Positions 1-10,799 of a stretch of 64,000 bases of DNA are shown here, one piece after another. The stretch comes from Glandiceps talaboti (taxonomy: Eukaryota > Hemichordata > Enteropneusta > Spengelidae): positions 32,294,832-32,358,831 of the forward strand of contig NC_135549.1 in NCBI RefSeq assembly GCF_964340395.1, in the 5' to 3' direction. Below the pieces are notes generated by a model. It was not told the origin of the DNA, made no database searches, and saw only the letters and a list, made by a program, of their open reading frames with translations. Each line of letters begins with the position of its first letter. The first letter of the stretch is position 1. Made by a program: the position numbers and the translations under genes.

Positions 1-851
1 CTAGGGTTGGCCAGGTTATTGGAAACACGCTTTTGTTATTTTGCATTATGATAGCTACTTCAAATAACGACCTTTATAAGAAATGTGCGCTTTCTTATAA
101 TTAGTGGCGAGATCAATAGTTCAATGTAGGATAAAAAACTATATTCTTTTAGTTAGGCCTCTATACATAGAATTATGACTATAGCACATATTACATTGCT
201 TGTTTGATGTCAATAGAGTCTTTTGAAAAGTGGCAGTTTACTTAAAGTCTCGTGGACTGATTTCCAATATGGCATCGGTCACAATGCTCATTAACATATT
301 AATTTTTTGTTAAATTACAAAAAAAAATTATAAAAAATAGAACAGAAGATGTGCTGACTTGAAATTAACAAATCTGAGTAAGCTACCATCTGCGCATTAA
401 CACACCAGATATCAAAGTAATCTGACAAGTAGTATTTGAGGAGATGATGAAAATATCATTTTTTGAAGAAAAAAATCATAAAAATTGAAAATGGCACAGA
501 TCAACTTGGCATGAACAAATCTGAATAGCCTCCCCCCAGGGAACATGTACATCAAATATCGAAGTATTCTGATTGTCACTTTGATGATGAAAATATAAAA
601 AGTTGACGGACACCAATGATTCACCTATACTCTATACCTCTATACTCACCTATACCTAAAGCTACGCTTTCAGCTTTCGCTGACAGCTGAGCTAATACAA
701 ATATAGTCTACACATAACTATAGACTAATGTAAATGTAGTCTACACATAACGATAGATTAATATAAATGTAGTCTACACATAACGATAGATTGTTGTGAA
801 TGTAGTATACACATAACGATATTTAATCTAATATAATATAATGCGACTCAC
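1..851. other. Intron or 3' flank of the mosaic gene, with short repeats
   Basis: No exon was recognised here. Two diverged copies of a segment of about 110 bases lie at about 355-470 and 495-605; both contain ACAAATCTGA followed by a match to ATCAAA and ATCTGA/TTCTGA motifs and then GATGATGAAAAT. At 698-830 there are about four copies of a 33-34 base unit containing CTACACATAACGATAGATTA. The minus-strand gene continues leftward, so this is probably intronic. Confidence 0.5.
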
Positions 852-1373
852 CCCCTACGTCATTCATTTTATAACTAGCGGCAAATGATGGAACAGAGTA
901 TGTGACGTCACCATTAATGTCTGTTAGATCGTCTTCTGCCTTTCGATTGTATTTTCCACACAGTCCACATGTTTTGTTGATAAGGCTATCTTCCACCTGA
1001 ATAAAGATGGCTTCCTCACCGTCCCATCCCAGATTAAATCCAAAAGACGTGGTAACTATTATGTACCTGGATATCTTTTCCACTCGTAAACCGTCGACTG
1101 AAGCCGGGATTGTAATTTCTTCCTGTCGTTTAGACATGATTACTTGGTCCTCTCCCTTGTCAAATCTGAATTCCTCCGAACCAATGTATACGACAAGTGA
1201 ACGTTTACAATTAGGTTGCTGCCGACAATCCTCATCATTTCGAACGTGAATTTGGAAACTGTCGCCAAGGCAGTCCGCAACAAGGCGATACGAACAAGAT
1301 CCACGGAAATCGTATATCAATCCATCGAAAGTCCGGTAGTGATTTTGACCCCAAGAAATACAGAAACCATCGG
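852..1373 (-). CDS. Exon for a von Willebrand factor type D (VWD) domain of a mosaic protein
   Basis: The exon encodes about 174 residues that read as a complete VWD domain. It opens with CISWGQNHYRTFDG, the usual C-x-WG-x-HY-x-TFDG start, then YDFRGSCSYRLVADC. Near the end it has the CGLCG motif followed by KYN, and an acidic stretch DDLTDING. VWD domains occur in mucins, von Willebrand factor, zonadhesin and vitellogenin-like proteins, where they mediate disulphide-linked multimerisation in extracellular proteins. The acceptor reads TTGGTTTCAG (AG at 1375-1374) and the donor is GTGAGT (851-846). Both borders are phase 1 and the length of 522 is a multiple of three. It is the most 3' exon seen of the minus-strand gene that also carries CCP, discoidin and EGF modules. 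No stop codon lies in the exon, so further exons should lie left of the window. Confidence 0.9.
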
Positions 1374-1629
1374 CTGAAACCAAAAACACATGAGTATTTT
1401 ACAATTATAAAACTCAAAAGAACCTTTCTAACAAAGTGATATAAACTAGGATTGATAACTTTAATTATCAGATAAACGTATGTAATATTGAGTATATAAA
1501 TGTACTATGCTTCAAACCGACCCTGGTCTACAGTTAATATTTTAGATTTCTTGCACTGTCAGTAATGCAAGGATTTAGCTCTTAGAAGGGTTACTCCGGA
1601 AACGTCAGTTACTTTTAACTTGTACTTAG

Positions 1630-2154
1630 TTGTGTCCAAACAAATACCCCATAGGGAGAAAGAGGACCAACTTGTACTAAGTGAATGCGTGGGTCACATT
1701 TTACAAACATATTCTTGGGGAGGGTCACATTTTACAAACATATTCTTGGGGAGGGTCATATTTTGCATTACAATATTAGAGGGAGGGTCACATTTTACAA
1801 GTCGTAGTTTTGTGACCAAATTGAAGATGCAATTATTGTAAATTTATATTTAAAGTAAACTTGATTACTTGAGTATACTTGAAATGTACTTGACATTCCA
1901 AAGTATACTTTAAGTGTAGAATAAGTATACTTTAATTTTCACCGTTTCATTTTGGTTAAGGTTGTTTTGTGTTTTTTGAGATGTAAAAGTGAGATGAGCA
2001 CTCAACATTTATTTTTACGAGTACTTTACATGCCAAAATACAAAAAATAAAATTACATATATTGTTGGAAAATTGTTTAATAAAACGATGTATATTGTTG
2101 AGTGTACCATCTCACCTTATCATTCATACTGTCCGTGAATGTTGTTGTTAAAAT

Positions 2155-2219
<65 letters not shown>

Positions 2220-2745
2220 GATGATCATGATGATCATGATGATCATGATGATTAAATTTTGAATGTCATAGAGAACACGGACAGTGATACATGTACTGCC
2301 TCAAGTAGTGACAGTGAGTCAGATTAAAGTGACATTGATAATAGCAATACTGAAGTTGAAGATGATGATGACAATGATATCAGGTAACTTTTACAAGTGG
2401 CCAGATCAGGCAGAGTATGCACAACATGGAAAGCACGTTTTAGATACGAACTAGATTGTGTATGATTATAAGAGAAAGGTAACTAGCCAGTCTTTTACTT
2501 TATATGTACACATTTTGCTTTGTACAAAATCATTTATTTTGTATGTATACATATAATGGGAATATTGATTAACTTTTAGTATATACAATTGTCATGGGGC
2601 GGGTCATGTATTACAAAATAAGACAAAGGGGAGGGTCACTTTTTACAAATGGAGAATGGGGGAGGGTCATGTTTTATTTAACAGACCATGTGTGATTTCC
2701 TCCGCCCCCCCCCCCCATGTACATACTGAAGGCTCCCTTACAAGT
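1630..2745 (+). mobile_element. Degraded DNA transposon relic with G-rich subterminal repeats
   Basis: The left side has direct copies of a unit ending GGGAGGGTCACATTTTACAA (about 1692-1800). The right side has related copies in the same orientation (2595-2675: GGGGAGGGTCACTTTTTACA, then GGAGGGTCATG), followed by a poly-C tract and ACTGAAGGCTCCCTTAC. Between them a broken reading frame (about 2290-2460) encodes acidic and serine-rich residues, then ARSGRVCTTWKARF. That matches the end of the frame in the element at 18304-20760 (TRSGRRATTWKSKI). The two are therefore copies of related elements. Clear terminal inverted repeats and a target duplication were not found. The outer end resembles 32277-32425, a third fragment. 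Confidence 0.5.
2158..2252. repeat. GAT trinucleotide microsatellite
   Basis: About 19 uninterrupted ATG/GAT units, then a variant with repeated GATGATCAT. It lies in the acidic-coding part of the transposon relic; GAT codes for Asp in one frame, consistent with expansion of an Asp-rich tract. Confidence 0.95.
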
Positions 2746-3190
2746 ACCCCGGGATGGAATAATTAAACATTAAGATAAAGATTAAAATAAAAAATTGACC
2801 GACCCCCGCCTATTCTATAATTGAATGTAAACGGAGCCACACAGTTTTTTTATTACGCCTAATCGAGATCGTCATACGAGTTGAAGCCATTCGTGTAGAA
2901 TTGTCGACGTTTGCCTCTAGGAAAAGAGCCGTGATATATAGAGCTTACGAGTATTCTTGTATGGCTAATAACACACAACAGCATATACGTAGAGCGTGTG
3001 TTAGTTCACTTAGTTTGGCACCCACCCGGTGGTGGCAGTACCAGACAAAGCGGCTACACATGCTTGTTGGAAATTTCAAGAAAAAGGGGGACGGTGTTTT
3101 TCGTCGGCCATCTAGGTCCGCGGAATCGTAAAATGGGGGTACTTTTTCAGATCACCCTCCGAGAATATGGGTAGGATGCCCCTTTTCTAC

Positions 3191-3229
3191 TCTCTTCTTC
3201 TTCTTCTTCTTCTTCTTCTTCTTCTTCTT
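3191..3229. repeat. TTC microsatellite
   Basis: A run of about 13 TTC units inside the intron. Confidence 0.9.
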
Positions 3230-3835
3230 CGAATAAGAGCCAAATCACCTTTATTTTTCCCGATTTTTATTAACTTATGCATGTGGAGGTTTTGTTATAT
3301 TAATCCCGAACGTTTTACTTCATTCAGCTTGTGACTTATTTAGGGTTAGTCACTAATCGTCTTGCGACACGTAGTGACAAGGCCCCTTAGGTTACTCATA
3401 TTGTCCTCAGCTAAACGAAGACAAATATTGAGGAATACTATCTAATGATTACTTTAGTTCTGACGTCACAATATCATTATATTGACATTCGACATCTGTA
3501 AGCGCAAGAGCATAAATTCCATAGAGTGTGTAGATCCGATCCGTTCAAAAATAGACAAATGATTCATAACGCACAATTTTAGCACATAACTACAACAAAT
3601 GATGAATTATCACATTGACAATGTGAATTTCCTCTTCTCCACAGACCCAAATATCTTATCTAATGTTTTTCCCATACCATGTATTATTTTCAGTTTATGT
3701 ACATTGTGTCTTTATGTCAACGAAATAATAGAAGTATTGACAAATGGAAAGAAATGTTCCGGTGTTAAAATGTTACTTAAACTCTCGGACTATACCAGAT
3801 AAAGGCTGGACAAAGTCAATTCAGTTTGCACTTAC

Positions 3836-3901
3836 CTAATCCTCCAACTTCGGGCAATACACGGCTTGGTATTCCTGGCAAATGTACTCCTACGGTAGGC
3901 T
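3836..3901 (-). CDS. Short linker exon of the mosaic gene
   Basis: A 66 base exon that ORF scans miss. The acceptor is GATTTTGTAG (AG at 3903-3902) and the donor is GTAAGT (3835-3830). It opens and closes in phase 1, as do the neighbouring CCP2 and VWD exons, and encodes 22 codon equivalents reading PTVGVHLPGIPSRVLPEVGG. The peptide has no cysteine and is rich in Pro, Gly and Val, which fits a flexible spacer between the CCP2 and VWD modules. It could be alternatively spliced, since skipping it keeps the frame. An alternative acceptor two bases downstream would break the phase match. Confidence 0.6.
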
Positions 3902-4429
3902 CTACAAAATCTATCAACAAATGTACATTAAAAATAGAGTGATCACTGACTAGGACATATCAAAACGTTGATGTTCCTCTTTCTGTCAATACTTCTGAGA
4001 ATGTAGGTACTGACTAGCTTGGGCTATTGTATGCATTACTATCTATCAAGGACGTATACATACCAATCAATATCACTTTATTCGTCTGTCTACCTCGTCT
4101 CATTTACCAACATATTTGGTATTCAAAAATGTAATCCTGTCATTTGGTCCAATTCGTGGTCAAATTGTATATAGAAGTGCCATCATGTCTTTCTTTATAA
4201 CCTTACAGTATGTCTGATATATTGCACCTGCTGCAGGGGGGGGGGGGGTTGTTTATCATATGGCCAAATGATTTATGTACTAAACATTGGTCAATTACTT
4301 ATTAACTGACATTATGAGTGGTAATTAGTGGTCATTATTAACTGATATTATGAGTGGTAATTAGTGGTCATTATTATCTGCAAATATTGTATTGGAAATT
4401 TTAAAACTTGTTTTGAATATGTCGCCGTA

Positions 4430-6715
4430 TTATAATAAAAATAGCGCCAATGGCGTTGTAGGAAAATGTTTAACCCATATGCTGATCCATACTAGGTGTA
4501 GGTGTTCATTTGCTGAATGATTATCCAGCTGCCTATCCAACCCTGTTGTTATCTTTGAAATATACACGATCATGTTGGCTATTGCTATGGGCGTGGTCAT
4601 GTTCCTAGACATATTTGCAAAAGAAAGTTGAATGTTCGTTCATTTGTCTATGAATCCCTGATGTTTTCTTTGCAATATACATGATCATTTGGCTGTTGCT
4701 ATGGGCGTGGTTTTGTTGTTAGGCATATTTACATATATTTTTTGAATGTATTCACTTGTCTATTAATCCTTGTTATTTTTGTGAAATACACCACCGTTTG
4801 GCTGTTGATATGAGCGTGGTCAAGGTCGCTAGGGACATTTGCACACATTTTTGAATGTTTACTCACTTGCCTACCAGATCATGATGTTGTTATTTGACCA
4901 AAATATACTGCCATTTGGTTGTGGCTAAGGGTGGGGTCTTGGTGTTATGGTCAATTGTGTCAAAATGTTTTGAGGAAAATCTGCAGAATAACACTTCTAG
5001 AAATATCTCACCAAGTTTAGTCTCGATGACAAAGTACTTTTTGAAATATAAGTTTTTGACCATAAACACACATTTTAGCCCTAATTTGCATATCACTTTT
5101 GGGATCACCATGTCGTGAACAAATCTTAATCTACTGGTCCCACAAAATTTCAGACCGACCTGCCCAGTAGTTTTTGAATTTAAGTTTTTTTAACCAAAAA
5201 CCACATATTTTGACCCAAATCACACACGGGTCGTAAGGAACCGTTTAGTTTTTACGGCTGGGGGAGGGGCGGCAAATTCTTGTCATCGGTTGTTAAAAAA
5301 AGATAGACCCCCACAACCAAAAAATGATGACCCCCCCCCTTGACAGGAGGAAACATATGGTGACCCCCCCCCTCCACACACACAGAAAAAATGTTAAAAT
5401 ACTATGATAGTTATAACAAAATATGCCAGAATGCACTGTAGTACTACTGAACTTGGGTTTTAGTAATTTTCTGAAGATTTCAATAAAAGAACACTCTTAA
5501 TATGAGTATAGAATCATCTTACTCCTATGTCAGATTAATATGTCTGTAAGTTTTTGCATTCATTGTATTGTACTCTAAATAAGTCATCACAACATTTAGG
5601 AAGTAACATGTAATCTTGAAAATATTCCCATTCTTGAATGTTACATAAAGTGATATCCGGAAGAGTCATCTGCCAATAGATTTGGAGTTAGTCTTATTTA
5701 TTTATTTACCTTCGGCCTGAAATGAAGATGTACTTTTTCATCATTTCGCTGCTACATTTATCAAACACAAATAACAGTATACCTATCCAATACGCGTATC
5801 CAATACGTGGTACACATGTACCTACATTTGGCTACAGAATTACATTCAATTCATGTACTACTTCACCACTCAATTCAGTTTGAAGTCAAAATTTCTCATG
5901 ACTACATCAACCACACCAAATCATCTTGACCATTGAAAAACAATTGTTGCATGATACACTGATATAGCAAAAACAATGCCAAGAACCAGCATTCTAATTA
6001 TTGACATTGGATTATCTAAACTTCTCCTCAATTCCAAATCCAAATTCCATGTATGGGGGGGGGGGGGGGGGCTCTGGACATGGACAAAGTTCAACCAGGT
6101 TGTGGGGTAGTTGGTTTTGAGAAAGTAGTTGGGATGTATAAATAAATACAATCTGAATAAAATGAAATGATTGTAATGTTTGATAGACAGGTTTGGCTCT
6201 AGGAAACAATGACTGTCTGATTTGTAATATGTTTGACTAGTTATAACAAGAACCTGTAATATGTTAAAGCAAGCCTGTCTGTCTCTGCGTTTCAAGGTTC
6301 AGATTTACCAATGCATTGAACACATGTATTTTTTTTTGATGAGTGGTTTTGCCGCATCTGAAATAATGAGACGTGGTCTTGTCATGAATCATGGCCGAGA
6401 AAACTATGTTCAACTATAACATCTTGAAAATCCAGTGACCACCCCCACCCTCCCCAGTGCTAGTGAAAAAAGATGACCCCCCCCCTTTGATTCTGAAATT
6501 AAGATGAACCCCCCCCCCCCGATTTTGCCCCCCCCCCCAGCGATAACAACTGAACGGCTCTAAGGTCATTTTGATTTGAACAATTTCCTAACTAGACACC
6601 AAAGGTAATACACCCACCAAATATCATGGCAATCGGTCCAGCAGTTTTTGACTTTAAATCATTGAACCTAACAAATCGTTTTTTTAAAAATAAATTCAAG
6701 GTGCAGCTAGTGCAT
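4430..6715 (-). repeat. Dispersed repeat family, copy A (interrupted by a younger transposon)
   Basis: The copy begins with GCGCCAATGGCGTTGTAG and contains three degenerate sub-units around 'GGCTGTTGCTATGGGCGTGG' (4560-4930). It continues through a segment (4960-5230) that is the reverse complement of 46500-46900, and resumes at 6565 after the element at 5238-6560. The resumed part (ACTAGACACCAAAGGTAAT ... GGCAATCGGTCCAGCAGTTT) is the reverse complement of 46390-46470. Related copies lie at about 21180-21860, 26600-27700, 44670-45640 and 46175-47385. No coding capacity was seen. Confidence 0.75.
5238..6560. mobile_element. Non-autonomous DNA transposon with ~27 bp terminal inverted repeats, TAAG duplications
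   Basis: The left end GAACCGTTTAG...CGGCTGGGGG matches the reverse complement of the right end GAGCCGTTCAG...TCGCTGGGGG. The element is flanked by TAAG at 5234-5237 and 6561-6564. The host repeat reads through the site in other copies, which confirms the insertion. Subterminal direct repeats (AAAAAGATAGACCCCC and AATGATGACCCCCC on the left; AAAAAAGATGACCCCC and AAGATGAACCCCCC on the right) lie inside the ends. The only long frame inside (minus, 5921-6295) has no recognised domain. The superfamily is uncertain: if the duplication is three bases (TAA) it would suit PIF/Harbinger. Confidence 0.8.
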
Positions 6716-6743
6716 CTTTAAACCATCTTGTATGGATTGTTAC

Positions 6744-6932
6744 CTTGACATTGGACAGCATCCGGTAATTTTGGTGACCACTCAGCGGAATCAAAATTAC
6801 AAGTATACTTGTCAGGAGTACCAGCTGGTAGCCTCAGATTGGGAAGACATTCTAAATTACATACGTAACCTTCTCCCTCTACATCACAACTGAATGATCC
6901 ATTCGTTGGTGCCGGTGGCATTCCGCAAACAA
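6744..6932 (-). CDS. Exon for a sushi/CCP module (CCP2) of the mosaic protein
   Basis: A single 189 base exon encodes 63 residues: VCGMPPAPTNGSFSC near the start, then a central C-x3-C (VCNLEC), YTCNFDSAEW and a last Cys in AVQC. The P-x-P-x-NG and the Trp between the last two cysteines are sushi/complement control protein hallmarks. There are six cysteines instead of the usual four, with the same spacing as CCP1 of this gene. CCP modules are protein-binding beads in complement and adhesion proteins. The acceptor is TTATAACAG (AG at 6934-6933) and the donor is GTAACA (6743-6738); both borders are phase 1. Unlike CCP1, this module is not split by an intron. Confidence 0.85.
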
Positions 6933-7079
6933 CTGTTATAAAATATTTAGTTGAAAAAATACACAATAGATATGAATCATGATGTAATATTGATTGTAAC
7001 ACATACAGCAATTTTAAGTACCCCCTCCCTGCTGTAATCTTTCTCTTTTTCAACCCCCTCACTCTGTATCTTGTTCTGT

Positions 7080-7168
7080 CTGTCTCTCTAGCTATCTGTC
7101 TGTCTGTCTGTCTACCTGTCTCTGTCTTTCTGTCTGTATGTATGTATGTATGTCTGTTTGTCTGTCTG

Positions 7169-7200
<32 letters not shown>

Positions 7201-7352
7201 AGTCAGTCAGTCAGTCAGTCAGTCAGTCAGTCAGTCAGTCAGTCTGACTGACTGACGAAAGTCATACGCTGACAGGTATATGTATGTCAGTCTTTGTCTA
7301 AACCTTTAGAAGAAAGTAGAAAGTAGTCGCCCAGAATGGCTGTGTGTCGACA

Positions 7353-7435
<83 letters not shown>
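7080..7435. repeat. TCTG/TCAG and TC microsatellites around a conserved 80-base segment
   Basis: TCTG and TCAG units lie at 7080-7255. A unique-looking segment follows (7257-7340) with TATGTCAGTCTTTGTCTAA and GAAAGTAGTCGCCCAG, then about 40 TC units (7353-7435). The same segment precedes the TC tract at 13269, so this is a mobile or dispersed microsatellite-bearing repeat. Confidence 0.85.
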
Positions 7436-7436
<1 letters not shown>

Positions 7437-7720
7437 ACGTTACTTTCCTTCGACACAAAGTGCGACTTCAAGACAGCATATCAAATAATCGTGAAAAAAC
7501 CATAAATTTCTGAATGACATTTAACTACTACTTGAGTATAAACAAGCCTTGAGTAAATATGCTACATCGTTCCACAAGTACACATGTCACCTTGTCCCTG
7601 GCTTTAATTAAGCAAGTAAGCATACAACTACGGCTTTTTAATGTTGCAAACCTTCTCGGTGGCAAGGTTATTGCTTTATGATACACACGTGAACATTGTC
7701 AATAAGCTGGGTTGACTAAC

Positions 7721-7843
7721 CTTGATCACAATACTGTCCTGCAAATCCGTGAGCGCACTGACATTCGTAATTCAATTTGAATGGTTGGTTCTTACAAATG
7801 GCTCCATTCTGACATTCATTCGATTCACAGTGGTCGATCGGGG
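7721..7843 (-). CDS. Exon for an EGF-like module of the mosaic protein
   Basis: A 123 base exon encodes 41 residues with the six-cysteine EGF pattern: DHCESNECQNGAICKN, then YECQCAHGFAGQYCD. The G-F-A-G-x-Y-C ending is typical. There is no D-x-D/N-E calcium-binding start, although the DHCE opening is close to the D-x-C form of calcium-independent EGFs. The acceptor is TTTGTACAG (AG at 7845-7844) and the donor is GTTAGT (7720-7715), with both borders in phase 1. It joins in frame to the discoidin exon upstream and to CCP2 downstream. EGF modules act as spacers and binding units in extracellular proteins. Confidence 0.88.
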
Positions 7844-8552
7844 CTGTACAAAGTAACAATTGACACACTAATTGAAATCGCAGAATGATATTTTGGCTCA
7901 ATAAAAAATAGCCTGCAATTGGTATGCATAGATATATATGAAAGTAAACATAAAAATAAAATTCATAATCACATCCGTAATGTATAAGATTTGACAAACT
8001 GTTGCTGTTATATGACCATGTACAGAATTAATAAACTAACGATTAAATATGTAGCCGAAAGCAATTCAATTTTGTAACCAAAACGCCAACGTCAAAATAA
8101 TGGATATACAAAGTGATGCATTTCGTTGGTGACACTCCATGAGAAATTTAACTAGTCAATCCAAATAAAGCTAGTACAATTGCTTAGCCTTTGACAACGC
8201 ATGGAAATGTTACATGTTTACATGTTAGAAATATAGATTCATATATAGTAACTTGGTTTGTTATTAATTAGAAATATATACAGTAACGGTTTGAACACTA
8301 TACTACGAAGCATAAAATATCATCTGAAATGAAATCACTTTTATATTCAAACAATTTGAAAACCACACCAGTCACGGTTGCCAAGTCTCTTGAGCATACT
8401 CGACCAAATTTATGACGTTGTACCGACACCGTAATCCTAAATATTACTAGGTGTTAGTGTGTTGTACACATTTTGTCAACTGACAACAAATGAAAATAGT
8501 TGCTTTGGTTACAGAATATTCCACTTCAATATATACATAATAGAATTCCTAC

Positions 8553-8694
8553 CGTAGTCACAACCATACAATTCAAACCTCATGCATGGGTTACCATTCC
8601 ATCTCTTCGGCAGAATACGAACATATCTAGTAAGAATTTCGGATGGTAGCATTTGTCTCACCTCATTCGTCTTGTCAACATTGCCAGTGAATCG
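8553..8694 (-). CDS. Second exon of the F5/8 type C (discoidin) domain
   Basis: The 142 base exon supplies the C-terminal third of the discoidin domain: RFTGNVDKTNEV, then LTRYVRILPKRWNGNPCMRF and ELYGCDY. FxGN-D, the R-Y-V/I-R-I-x-P run, the W-N and the closing C-x-R-x-E-x-x-G-C are the family signature. The closing Cys pairs with the first Cys of the domain in the upstream exon. The acceptor is TTTTTCTTAG (AG at 8696-8695), phase 0, and the donor is GTAGGA (8552-8547), phase 1. Together with 10552-10251 it yields a domain of 148 residues, the normal length. Discoidin domains bind lipids or carbohydrates at cell surfaces. Confidence 0.9.
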
Positions 8695-8739
8695 CTAAGA
8701 AAAAAAATCCGAATAAGACATTGCTCAAGATGGCTTCAG

Positions 8740-8870
8740 TTCAGAATATGGACTAATACAATGACAAATCATATTTTAGACAATAACATATGGACCAATG
8801 CAATGACAAATCATATTTTAGACAATAATATATGGACCAATGCAATGACAAATTATAGTTGTAGACATTA
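8740..8870. repeat. Three-copy tandem repeat of about 42 bases
   Basis: Units begin with a match to GACTAATACAATGACAAATC and end in AGACAATAA. Three copies lie in the intron just upstream of the second discoidin exon; the unit keeps an open frame on the plus strand but this has no coding signature. Confidence 0.85.
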
Positions 8871-8887
8871 AATATACACAGGGAACC

Positions 8888-8952
8888 TTACACATCCTAG
8901 CACAAGGATGTGCACCTAGTGCTAGGATGTGGCCACATCCTAGTGCTAGGGC
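8888..8952. repeat. Cluster of inverted repeats around CACATCCTAG
   Basis: CACATCCTAGCAC is followed after a short gap by GTGCTAGGATGTG, and then by CACATCCTAGTGCTAGG. The segment can fold as alternative hairpins. Just beyond it (8967-9065) comes G-rich sequence with GGGGGGCATGAAA twice, like the subterminal repeats of the poly-G/C transposons, so this may be a transposon end. Confidence 0.65.
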
Positions 8953-9236
8953 TAGAGACAGAATTTATGGCGGGGGGGTAATGGGGAGAAATTGGGGGAG
9001 GGGCATGAAACAAATTGAGTGTTCAAAGGGGGGGGGCATGAAAATTCTGATGGCTGAAAGGGGGACCAAAATATTTTGCTCATGATTTGAACCAAAATTA
9101 AACCTCAGGAGCGGTTGTTTACCATTAAATTTTAAAAAATTCTCGCGGCTTCACCGCAACTTCTTCTACAGCCTATATTCAGTGCTGAGTTGAGTGACAG
9201 CTATGCGAATACATTTGTGTAAGTGTATGCCTTCCT

Positions 9237-9357
9237 CTGTCTGTCTGTCTGTCTGTTTGTCTGTTTGTCTGTCTGTCTGTCTGTGTGCATCTCTCTCTTT
9301 CTCTCTCTCTCGTCTCCGTCTCTGTATGTCTCCTCTCGCTCTATGTCTCTCTCTGTG
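9237..9357. repeat. TCTG and TC microsatellite
   Basis: TCTG/TTTG units at 9237-9285 grade into degenerate TC units to 9357. Open frames here are by-products of the repeat. Confidence 0.9.
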
Positions 9358-9930
9358 GAGACATTTTTGAACATTCAAACCTCATGAGCAGTCGTTTCAC
9401 TTGTACTTTGCAAAATTGTTCACTTCATTTACGTACCATACATTTAGTTATGAGGCTAGGCAATGGCCAAGCGAATGTGTCTGTCTGCCAAAATATCTCT
9501 GTATAAGTTAAAGTGTAGGTAATATATCCATACAGTTGTATTATAATGTATTGATAGTAAAATGTGGGTAAAATGTGGTTATTTGCATATTACGAGTAGT
9601 GACTACGAGCTACTAGTAGGTACGAGCAGGCTCAGACCACTCAGTTAATGGTCTGAGGAGCAGGGAAGTAAATTACAATATGAGTAGCTACTCGTGACTA
9701 CGCGTAAAACTATGCTGTTTGAAATCGATAACTTTCCTAACCGGCATCCATTCGGTAGTCAGTCTCTCGGTATTTCTCATTTTTCCTGATGATAGTGTCT
9801 AGATTTTGCCAAAGAAATTTCAACAGTAATATAACTTCTCTTGACAAACGTCCCGTCATTAAAATGCTTCCTATTTGAAAGTCTGTGGTATGATTTTAAT
9901 AATCTCAACATATAGGTTAGTAGTAGCAGC

Positions 9931-9983
9931 GACATACATACATACATACATACATACATACATACATACATACATACATACAT

Positions 9984-10034
<51 letters not shown>

Positions 10035-10051
10035 CACACACACACACACAC

Positions 10052-10090
<39 letters not shown>

Positions 10091-10190
10091 CACAGACAGA
10101 CAGACACATTCTGTATTTGACTCAATATTCAATTGTTTGTTTGTTTGTTTGTTTGTTTGTTTGTTTGTTTGTGTGTGTGTGTGTGTTTGT
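9931..10190. repeat. Compound microsatellite ATAC-AGAC-CA-AGAC, then TTTG-TG
   Basis: Tetranucleotide ATAC (9931-9985), AGAC (9986-10032), CA (10033-10052), AGAC (10053-10107), and after a short gap TTTG then TG (10131-10187). It ends only about 60 bases from the donor of the first discoidin exon. Six overlapping long frames on both strands are artefacts of the repeat. Confidence 0.95.
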
Positions 10191-10250
10191 GCGTTATTAC
10201 AACGGGGATTTTAGTTTTCTGTGGTTAAAGTAAACAACGTAGTTAATTAC

Positions 10251-10552
10251 CAAAGCCTCTGTAGCACCATCATTCCTATAGTCAATGAACCAATCTCCAG
10301 AATCACTGTAGTGCATTTCATATTCCATAACCCATTCCTCTGCATTGCTTCGTCCCTGCGTGCCAATACCAACGACACGTGTTTGTTTTCCAAGGTCCAC
10401 CGTTATCCATGGCTCAGTATCATCACTTTCAGCACACCAGGCACCAAACGAATGTAGTCTGCCCTCCCAAGGAGGGTTATTAGTGATATAAGTGGAAGAA
10501 ACAAAATCTCCGTTGTCATTTACAGTTGTCTCAAGCAGTGGCTCCATACATG
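10251..10552 (-). CDS. First exon of the F5/8 type C (discoidin) domain
   Basis: The exon encodes the N-terminal two thirds of a discoidin domain: CMEPLLE at the start, SSTYITNNPPWEGRL, then AWCAESDDTEPWITVDLG and VVGIGTQGR, ending with SDSGDWFIDYRND. The opening C-x-x-P-L, the W-x-D/E-P-W-I-x-V-D-L-G core and the I-x-T-Q-G-R run are strong family marks. The acceptor reads GTTCTAG (AG at 10554-10553), phase 1, and the donor is GTAATT (10250-10245), phase 0; the rest of the domain follows in the next exon. An internal Met occurs early but is not a start, because Cys precedes it in frame directly after the acceptor. Confidence 0.92.
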
Positions 10553-10799
10553 CTAGAACGGTTCAAAAGATACATATGACAGTCATTATACAGTGCAATA
10601 CATATACAGTCCAGAGCTGGAGGAACCTTCCTGATTTTTCACTGTCACAGTGTTTTATTACACTGTGTTGCCTCTTGTCTGGAATTCCAAAACAATGGCT
10701 ACAACTATTGCCTTAATTCCCGGTTGCTTCTAACCTGACGATAGTTCACTAGTGGCGAACCTTTGAAACATTCTTTGAAGGTGCTGACTAGACACTACT

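Larger units (their letters stand above)
1374..3835. other. Intron between linker and VWD exons; holds a transposon relic
   Basis: This is intron of the mosaic gene. It contains the poly-G/C-flanked transposon relic described separately (about 1630-2745), a cluster of AAGTATACTT-like palindromes (1846-1935), a GAT/ATG microsatellite (2158-2252) and a TTC microsatellite (3191-3229). A segment at 2795-2885 is similar to 41925-42010, so it is a dispersed repeat fragment. An open frame of 76 codons at 2901-3131 follows that repeat; it has no recognisable domain and I do not call it a gene. Confidence 0.5.

Noticed and set aside
2901-3131. 76-codon plus-strand frame
   Set aside because: Follows a dispersed repeat fragment and has no domain or splice support.
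9777-10132. Several frames of 70-110 codons on both strands
   Set aside because: Products of the ATAC/AGAC/CA microsatellite; repeats of VCLS or THTD type only.
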